From positions 1 to 64,000 of the forward strand of contig JADDQZ010000036.1 of NCBI GenBank assembly GCA_016781085.1: a stretch of DNA of 64,000 bases. The letters run 5' to 3'. Below, piece after piece: positions 57,901-64,000 of the stretch. Numbering within the stretch: position 1 is the first letter of the stretch; every line of letters starts with the position of its first letter. Under the pieces are notes generated by a model. It saw only the letters and a program-made list of their open reading frames with translations. It was not told where the DNA came from and did not search any database. Position numbers and translations under genes: made by a program. This stretch comes from Actinomycetota bacterium (GTDB taxonomy: Bacteria > Actinomycetota > Thermoleophilia > Solirubrobacterales > Solirubrobacteraceae).

Positions 57901-58584
57901 TCAGTCCGGGCGGCGAGCGGCGGCGTCGGCTTCGCGCAGCACTTTCATCGCCTGCTTACGCTGCTCGCGCGAAGTACGGTCGAGGATCAACACGCCGTCG
58001 AGGTGGTCGATCTCGTGCTGGATCACGCGCGCCTCCAGCTCTGAGACTTCCAGTGAGATGGAGTTGCCGTACTGGTCTTGCCCGCGGACACGGATGGCGG
58101 CCGGCCGCTCCACATCGACGAGAACGCCGGGAATGGAAAGGCAGCCCTCTTCGCCTACGTCGGTCTCGGGACTGGACCACTCGATGACAGGGTTGGCAAG
58201 GACGCCGAGCGGGCCGTCTTCTTCGACGCGGTAGACGAGCAGCCGGCTGAGCACCCCCACTTGAGTGGCGGCGAGGCCGATGCCCAAAGCGTCATCCATG
58301 ATCCGTTCCATCCGCTGGACTTCCAGCTGGAGCTGCGCGTCGAAGTGCTCCACCGGCAAAGCGCGGCTGCGCAGGATCGGGTCGCCGATCTTCAAGATGT
58401 GAGCTAGCGCATCATCGCGGCGCGCTCGTGTCTCAGGGTCGAGCCGGCGGCCGTTTTCGCCCTTTTGCTCCCGTTCAGCGACTTCCTCGACGGGGATCGG
58501 ATCTTCTGATGCCATGCGGGAGGCGATTCTAGAGGGCACCAGCCGGTTAACGAGGCGGCCGAGTAGGTTCGGGTTGCTGCTCAT
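57901..58584 (-). CDS. def: peptide deformylase
   Basis: GIGLAATQVGV, EEGCLSIPGV, QHEIDHLDGVL. Confidence 0.96.
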   Translation of the reverse strand: MSSNPNLLGRLVNRLVPSRIASRMASEDPIPVEEVAEREQKGENGRRLDPETRARRDDALAHILKIGDPILRSRALPVEHFDAQLQLEVQRMERIMDDALGIGLAATQVGVLSRLLVYRVEEDGPLGVLANPVIEWSSPETDVGEEGCLSIPGVLVDVERPAAIRVRGQDQYGNSISLEVSELEARVIQHEIDHLDGVLILDRTSREQRKQAMKVLREADAAARRPD

Positions 58585-60650
58585 TGCGGGTCCACGTCGA
58601 CGGAAAACGACACCATGGAATGGGCGCGATCGCGCGCCGCCGCCTCGACTGCGCTTCCTACGCACGCAACGGCTTCTGCGCGGCGACGGGCTTTGAGCAC
58701 TAGCTGCATCCGCTCGCGGCTACGCAAGCGGAACAACGGCGCCGGGCCGAGGAGATCCGCGTCTGCCACCCGCAGGCGTTCGGCGACGTCGGCAGCCGCA
58801 GCACGCACAGCGCGAGCGTCCGGCGCCGAGCACACGATGCGAATCAAGTCGCTGAAGGGCGGATAGCGCAGCGCGCGGCGGCGCTCGAGCTCCTCGGCGA
58901 GGAATCCGCGCGCGTCGTGGCGAGCCGCGAAAGCTATCGAGCTCGCGTCCGGCGAACTGGTCTGCACGAGCACTCGTCCGCCCGCGCGCCCCCGACCCGC
59001 CCGGCCCGCGAGCTGCGTGATCAGCGCGAAAGTTCGCTCTTCGGCCCGGAAGTCTGGAAAGCGCAGCGTCGAGTCCGCATCGAGGACGACGCCCAGGGAC
59101 ACGTCCGGGAAGTCATGTCCTTTGGCGACGATCTGGGTTCCGAGCAAAACACCGGCGTGCGCCGCCGCGAACGCGCCAAGCACATCCGTGACGGCGTCCT
59201 TGGCGGCGGCAGTGTCTGCATCTAGGCGAAAGACGGGCACGTCGAGCGTTTCCGACAGCTCAGCTTCGAGCCGCTCGGTTCCCGCGCCGTGGCGGCCGAC
59301 CGTCAGCGATCCACACTGCTCACAGCGCCGCGGCACCGGCTCCCGGTGACCGCAATGATGACAAGAGATCAAGTTGGCCTGGCGGTGCAAGACCAGCGCA
59401 ACGTCGCAGTTCGGGCACTCCCAGGCGTGTCCGCACGATCGGCACGACAAGAAGTTCGACCAGCCGCGACGATTGAGCAACAGGATCGATTTGCGCGACT
59501 CCGACAGCGCCTGTCGGGTTTCGGGATGCAGCTGGTGCCGGGCGGCGCGCATGTCGAGCACCTTGACCGTGGGCAGTGGCTGTCCGTCGACACGGTCGGG
59601 GAGCACGATTCGCGGCAGCGCATGCCAGCTCTCCGGGCGCGGAGTCGCCGACCCGACGACGACCGTGGCTCCAGTGAACTCCGCACGGCGGGAGGCCACC
59701 AGGCGCGCGTCATAACGAGGGTCACCCTCGTGCTTGAAAGAAGAGTCGTGTTCCTCGTCGATGACCACGAGCCCCAGATCGGCGACGGGCGCGAACACCG
59801 CCGAGCGGGGGCCGACCACCACCCGGGCCTCCCCCGATCGCAGTCGTCGCCACTCGTCGTAGCGCTCGCCTTCAGACAATCCGGAATGAAGTAGTGCCAC
59901 CGTGTCGCCGAAGCGAGCCTGGAAGCGCGAGACGGTTTGCGGCGTCAGCGCGATTTCAGGGACCAGCACCATCACGCCACGGCCGCGCGCGAGGGCAGCG
60001 GCAGCAGCGCGTAGATAGACCTCGGTCTTCCCTGAGCCCGTCACGCCGTGCAGCAGCCATTCGCGCTCTGTGCCGCTGATCAGCCCTGCCACGGCCTTGT
60101 CTTGCGCGTGGGTCGGGTCGATCCGGCTCCTTGCTGTCCCGGGTGGAGCGGGGGCGCTGCGTCGCTGCTCGCGCGACACCAATTCCACCAAGCCCCGGGA
60201 CTCCAATCGGCGCAGCGCCGGCAAATCCGGTCCGGCAGGGCCAGGGAGCCGCTTCAGCAGCTCCCGCTGGCGCTCGGTCATTCTGGGGGGCGGAGCGTCG
60301 GCGGCGGGTTCGACTCGCCGCGCCCACAGGACTGTTCGCGGTTTGCCGGGTGGCGGCAGCACCAGCGACAAGGCGCGCGCGGAGGTCGAGCAGTATTCGC
60401 CGGCCATCCACAGCGCCAACTCGACCAGCTCGCCGGGAATCGTCTCCGGCCGTACGGAGCCGATTTTCATCAGCTTCTCCGCCGGCACGTCTGTCGAAAA
60501 AGCCAGTTCGACGACCACGCCGCTGAGGCGCTGACGCCCGAAAGGAATGGAGACGATGCTGCCGACGGCCACCGGTTCGTCGCCGATCGCGTAGTCGAAG
60601 GGCCCCGAGACCTTGCGCGTCGTGGTGAGCGGCTGAATGCGCGCGATCAC
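58581..60650 (-). CDS. priA: primosomal protein N' (PriA helicase)
   Basis: LHGVTGSGKTEVYLR, VIDEEHDSSFKHEGDPRYDAR, four CxxC pairs, AGRAGRGRAGGRVLVQT; GTG start assumed. Confidence 0.95.
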   Translation of the reverse strand: MIARIQPLTTTRKVSGPFDYAIGDEPVAVGSIVSIPFGRQRLSGVVVELAFSTDVPAEKLMKIGSVRPETIPGELVELALWMAGEYCSTSARALSLVLPPPGKPRTVLWARRVEPAADAPPPRMTERQRELLKRLPGPAGPDLPALRRLESRGLVELVSREQRRSAPAPPGTARSRIDPTHAQDKAVAGLISGTEREWLLHGVTGSGKTEVYLRAAAAALARGRGVMVLVPEIALTPQTVSRFQARFGDTVALLHSGLSEGERYDEWRRLRSGEARVVVGPRSAVFAPVADLGLVVIDEEHDSSFKHEGDPRYDARLVASRRAEFTGATVVVGSATPRPESWHALPRIVLPDRVDGQPLPTVKVLDMRAARHQLHPETRQALSESRKSILLLNRRGWSNFLSCRSCGHAWECPNCDVALVLHRQANLISCHHCGHREPVPRRCEQCGSLTVGRHGAGTERLEAELSETLDVPVFRLDADTAAAKDAVTDVLGAFAAAHAGVLLGTQIVAKGHDFPDVSLGVVLDADSTLRFPDFRAEERTFALITQLAGRAGRGRAGGRVLVQTSSPDASSIAFAARHDARGFLAEELERRRALRYPPFSDLIRIVCSAPDARAVRAAAADVAERLRVADADLLGPAPLFRLRSRERMQLVLKARRRAEAVACVGSAVEAAARDRAHSMVSFSVDVDPQ

Positions 60651-61516
60651 GACGCGGCCGGAAGCGGGCTCGCGAGCCGCTGGCGCATCACTTCGATCGC
60701 GTCGGGATTGCTGTCGACGAGCACGAACCGCCGGCCGAGTGCGCGACAAGCCGAGCCGAGCGTGCCCGAGCCGGCAAAGAAGTCCAGACACCAGCCGCCC
60801 GGGCGCGACGAGGCCGAGACGACGCGCCGGAGGATGCCTTCAGGTTTTTGCGTCGGGTATCCCGTGCGCTCGGCTCCGGAGGTCGGCACGATGGTGTGCC
60901 ACCAGCAATCGGTCGGCAGCTTCCCGCGCGCGGCCTTTTCCGGTCCGACGAGGCCCGGAGCCATGTACGGCTCCCGCTCCACGGCGCTCGAATCGAAGTG
61001 GTAGTGGTCGGGGTCCTTCACGTAGACCAGGATGGTGTCGTGCTTGGCCGGCCAGCGACGCCGCGTGCGCGCACCGTAGTCGTAGGCCCAGACGATCTCG
61101 TTGAGAAAGCAATTCCGGCCGAAGAGGTCGTCGAGCAGGATCTTGCAGTAGTGCGCTTCGCGGTAGTCGAGGTGCACGTAAAGCGTGCCGTGGTCAGCGA
61201 GTACGCGCCGAGCCTGCTCGAGGCGAGGCGCCAAGAAGGCCATGTAATCGCCGTGATTTGAGTCGGCGTAGGCGAGCTCGGACACCACTTCTGTGCTGTA
61301 GCGACGCCCGCCGAACCCGACGCGTGCGCCTGCTTCATCGCTGCGCGTTTGAAGTGACGTGAGTTTCTGCGTGCTGCCGGTGTTGAAAGGCGGATCGATG
61401 TAGACGAGATCAAAGCCGGCGTCGGGCAGCAGCGGCAGGACGGCGAGGTTGTCCCCGTGGATCACGAGGTCGTCCTCGAGAGTCTGCGGGACGCTGTCGG
61501 CGTTGATGGGGTGCAC
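60647..61516 (-). CDS. site-specific DNA-methyltransferase, probable N6-adenine, beta class
   Basis: YIDPPFNTGSTQ (motif IV) precedes FFAGSGTLGSA (motif I); 4-nt overlap with priA. Confidence 0.9.
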   Translation of the reverse strand: MHPINADSVPQTLEDDLVIHGDNLAVLPLLPDAGFDLVYIDPPFNTGSTQKLTSLQTRSDEAGARVGFGGRRYSTEVVSELAYADSNHGDYMAFLAPRLEQARRVLADHGTLYVHLDYREAHYCKILLDDLFGRNCFLNEIVWAYDYGARTRRRWPAKHDTILVYVKDPDHYHFDSSAVEREPYMAPGLVGPEKAARGKLPTDCWWHTIVPTSGAERTGYPTQKPEGILRRVVSASSRPGGWCLDFFAGSGTLGSACRALGRRFVLVDSNPDAIEVMRQRLASPLPAAS

Positions 61517-61565
61517 TCCGACGACGGTACCCGGAGATCGACGGCGCCGTCATAGGCTCCGGAAG

Positions 61566-62338
61566 ATGCCGGACCTCGAAGTCGTCCTCCTGCTTTGCGC
61601 GGCGGCGCTCCTGGCGGGGTGGGTGGACGCGGTAGTCGGAGGCGGCGGGCTGATCCAAATCCCGGCGCTCCTGTTGCTCTTGCCAAGCGCCACTCCGGCC
61701 CAAGTGCTCGCGACCAACAAGCTGTCGAGCGTTTTCGGGACCGCCGTCGCGGCTCGCATGTATCTCCGAGAAGTGCGGCCGGACATGCGCACGGCCTTGC
61801 CGATGGCGGGATCGGCGGCGCTGGGCTCAGCGGCGGGAGCGGCGTGCGCATCGCTTCTGACCGAAGCACTTTTCCGACCTCTGGTGTTGGTGCTGCTGAT
61901 CCTCGTCGGCACCTACACATTCCGCCGGCCGGCTCTCGGAGACGTACAGGACCTGCGCTTCACCGGTGGGCGCACGTCGCTGCCGCTATTGGTGCCGCGG
62001 TCACCATCGGGTTCTACGACGGCATATTCGGCCCTGGGACCGGCTCATTCCTGGTCTTTGCCCTCGTGACGCTGATGGGCTATTCCTCCGTTCAAGCTTG
62101 GGCGAAGGCCAAGATCGCCAACCTGGCCACCAATCTCGGAGCCCTGGCGATCTTCGTTTCTCAGGGATCCCCGCTTTACGGGCTGGGCCTGGCGATGGCC
62201 ATGTGCCACATGCTCGGCGGGCACCTCGGCGCCGCTGCCGCCATAACGAGAGGTAGCCGGTTCGTGCGGCTCGTTTTTCTCGTCGTGGTGGCAGTTCTGG
62301 TGGTGCGTCTCGCGGTGGACGTCCTGCGCGGAATCTGA
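61566..62338 (+). pseudogene. TauE/SafE (TSUP) family permease split by a frameshift
   Basis: First frame ends useful homology at GDVQDLRFTGG; second frame resumes AHVAAAIGAAVTIGFYDGIFGPGTGSFLVFALVTLMGYS. Confidence 0.85.
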
Positions 62339-62504
62339 CTAGACGTGGCTTCTCAGGGCTTCGCGGGAAGCGAGCGCGCGTACGCGACGCCGCATTCGAC
62401 CCAGGCCTGGAGGTCCGCGCTGGCTGCGCAGCGCTTGCGGGTCTACTCGCAGCCAGCCGTCCACCGGACGAAATCTCAAACGGCTGAGCGTGCGGTCTGC
62501 CGCT

Positions 62505-63278
62505 TCAGTCACCATCAAGGTCAGGCAGCGCAGCCCGGATGTACCGGTCGGGGGCTTCGAGAAAGCCGCGGGTCAGGCGCACGGACTCCAGGTCGTCGTA
62601 CTCGCAAGCGCTGATGCAGTCCTCGTCAAGCTCGTAGATCCGCGCCTGAGGACACGCCAGAAGGACCGGCGAGTGTGTGGCCACGATGAACTGCGAGCCG
62701 GCGCGTGCCGCGCGGACCATGATGGCCAGCAGGGCGAGCGCACCACTGACGGACAGTGCCGCTTCGGGCTCGTCGAGGACGTAGAAGCTCTCGGCACCGA
62801 ACCGATTCGCCGCCAAGGCCAGAAACGACTGACCGTGAGATTGCTGGTGCAGCGGGATGTTCCCGTAGAGGGAAATGTCCGGCGCGAAGATCCCGCCACT
62901 GTCGACCAAGCCGGCGACGTTGAAGAAGCTCTCCGCGCGCAGGAAGTAGCCGGTTCGCGGCTTGGTCGAAGACAGGACCGGCTCCAACGCTCCGTTCCAG
63001 ACCGCGCGTGGCACCGCCGGCAATTCGCCGGATCGTTCGAGCTCACCGCCTTGGGTCGCGAATCCCATCGCCTCGGCGATCGCCTCGACGAGCGTCGACT
63101 TACCGGTGCCGTTGTCGCCGGCCAACAAGGTGATCGGCGCATCAAGCCGCACGTCGTCGATTCCGGCCATGACCGGGAGATCGAACGGAAAGCCTCCGCC
63201 CCACCTCCCCAGATCTCGACGCAATCCGACGACATACGGGCCGCGCCCGAAGCGGCGGACGTCTTTACGGCGAGCCAT
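62505..63278 (-). CDS. AAA ATPase (COG3910-type predicted ATPase)
   Basis: ITLLAGDNGTGKSTLVEAIAEAMGF, YVLDEPEAALS, QFIVATHSPVLLA. Confidence 0.9.
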   Translation of the reverse strand: MARRKDVRRFGRGPYVVGLRRDLGRWGGGFPFDLPVMAGIDDVRLDAPITLLAGDNGTGKSTLVEAIAEAMGFATQGGELERSGELPAVPRAVWNGALEPVLSSTKPRTGYFLRAESFFNVAGLVDSGGIFAPDISLYGNIPLHQQSHGQSFLALAANRFGAESFYVLDEPEAALSVSGALALLAIMVRAARAGSQFIVATHSPVLLACPQARIYELDEDCISACEYDDLESVRLTRGFLEAPDRYIRAALPDLDGD

Positions 63279-63299
63279 GGCGGGACCGTAGCCTCAGCG

Positions 63300-63635
63300 C
63301 TACGCCCGCGCGAGTCCGAACGGGCTTCCCTCGGAGTCCTTGCAAATCGCCCAGTTGTCTCCGGGGTGGACCACGCTGCCCCCCAGCTCCTCGACGCGGC
63401 TTAAGGCTTCCGCCATGTCACTCACCTGGAAGTAGGGCAGCGAGAACGAGTCCCCAGGACCGCGTCCGCGCGCGTGGACGCCGACGGCAGGCGACTGCGA
63501 GTGTGTCTGCCAACCCTCCCCTTCGCCATCGCGACGCGGTTCCAAGTCCGCTTGCAGTAATCCAGACCAAAAGCGCAGAGCGCGCTGGGGCTCGTCGGCG
63601 GGGAATTCGATCAGCGACAGCGGTGATTTGGGCAC
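63300..63635 (-). CDS. VOC family (glyoxalase-like) protein
   Basis: IEFPADEPQRALRFWSGLLQ...YFQVSDMAEALSRVEELGGSVVHP. Confidence 0.88.
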   Translation of the reverse strand: MPKSPLSLIEFPADEPQRALRFWSGLLQADLEPRRDGEGEGWQTHSQSPAVGVHARGRGPGDSFSLPYFQVSDMAEALSRVEELGGSVVHPGDNWAICKDSEGSPFGLARA

Positions 63636-63719
63636 CGCGCCAACGTAACGCCTCGCGAGTACTGCGATGTCCTTGCCGACACAGCCGTGGGGCGAGAATG
63701 ACCCGGCCTCGTTTTCACT

Positions 63720-64000
63720 TCACCACGGCGAGACCTTGTAGTCCTTCAGGAAGACGCCGTAGAGGTCTTCCCCGGCCTCCCCGCGCACGATCGGGTCGTA
63801 GACCCGTGCCGCCCCGTCGACGAGATCGAGCGGCGCGTGAAAGCCCGCGTCGGCGAGCCGCATTTTCGTCGGATGGGGCCGCTCGTCGGTGATCCAGCCG
63901 GTGTCGACGCTGGTCATAAGAATACCGTCGGACAGCATTTCCTTGGCACTGGTCCGGGTCAGCATGTTAACCGCGGCTTTCGCCATGTTCGTATGCGGAT
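63720..64000 (-). CDS. SDR family oxidoreductase, C-terminal part (truncated by window edge)
   Basis: AKAAVNMLTRTSAKEMLSDGILMTSVDTGWITDERP. Confidence 0.8.
   Translation of the reverse strand, partial: PHTNMAKAAVNMLTRTSAKEMLSDGILMTSVDTGWITDERPHPTKMRLADAGFHAPLDLVDGAARVYDPIVRGEAGEDLYGVFLKDYKVSPW

Noticed and set aside
62505-63278. AAA ATPase as part of a defence system (OLD/Gabija-like)
   Set aside because: Stand-alone COG3910-type ATPase with no fused TOPRIM or adjacent nuclease/helicase; neighbours are a VOC protein and an SDR

Overview
This 64 kb GC-rich window looks like core chromosome of an actinobacterium. Protein style and gene order suggest Thermoleophilia/Solirubrobacterales, but that is inference. 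Most genes are on the minus strand. Recognisable conserved blocks are: ftsH; sigma factor-xerD; ilvD; thiD; rpsP-khpA-rimM-trmD-rplS-lepB-rnhB-yraN-comM-dprA; ffh; SPFH-nfeD; ftsY-smc-rnc-acpP-plsX-rpmF-yceD; a SepIVA-like gene with coaD-rsmD-recG-DAK-rpmB; ribD-ribE-ribBA-ribH; and rpe-(zinc ribbon)-rsmB-fmt-def-priA-(DNA methyltransferase). There are three tRNAs (Val-GAC partial, Cys-GCA, Gly-GCC) and one strong terminator. No CRISPR array, IS element, prophage or rRNA was seen. Observations most worth follow-up: (i) a coiled-coil plus PD-(D/E)XK nuclease-like protein at 38187-39485; (ii) several essential or core genes (sigma factor, rnc, ribD, possibly rimM) with no well-placed ATG/GTG/TTG start, three of which have a CTG behind a Shine-Dalgarno-like sequence; (iii) an orphan beta-class DNA methyltransferase overlapping priA by 4 nt; (iv) a TauE/TSUP permease split by a -1 frameshift; (v) a perfect 5 x 15 bp in-frame repeat in the ftsH tail; (vi) an EF-G-like GTPase with altered G3/G4 motifs; (vii) a surface-glycan cassette (GT2-methyltransferase-flippase) between rpe and ribD. 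I found no clear-cut undescribed multi-gene system.
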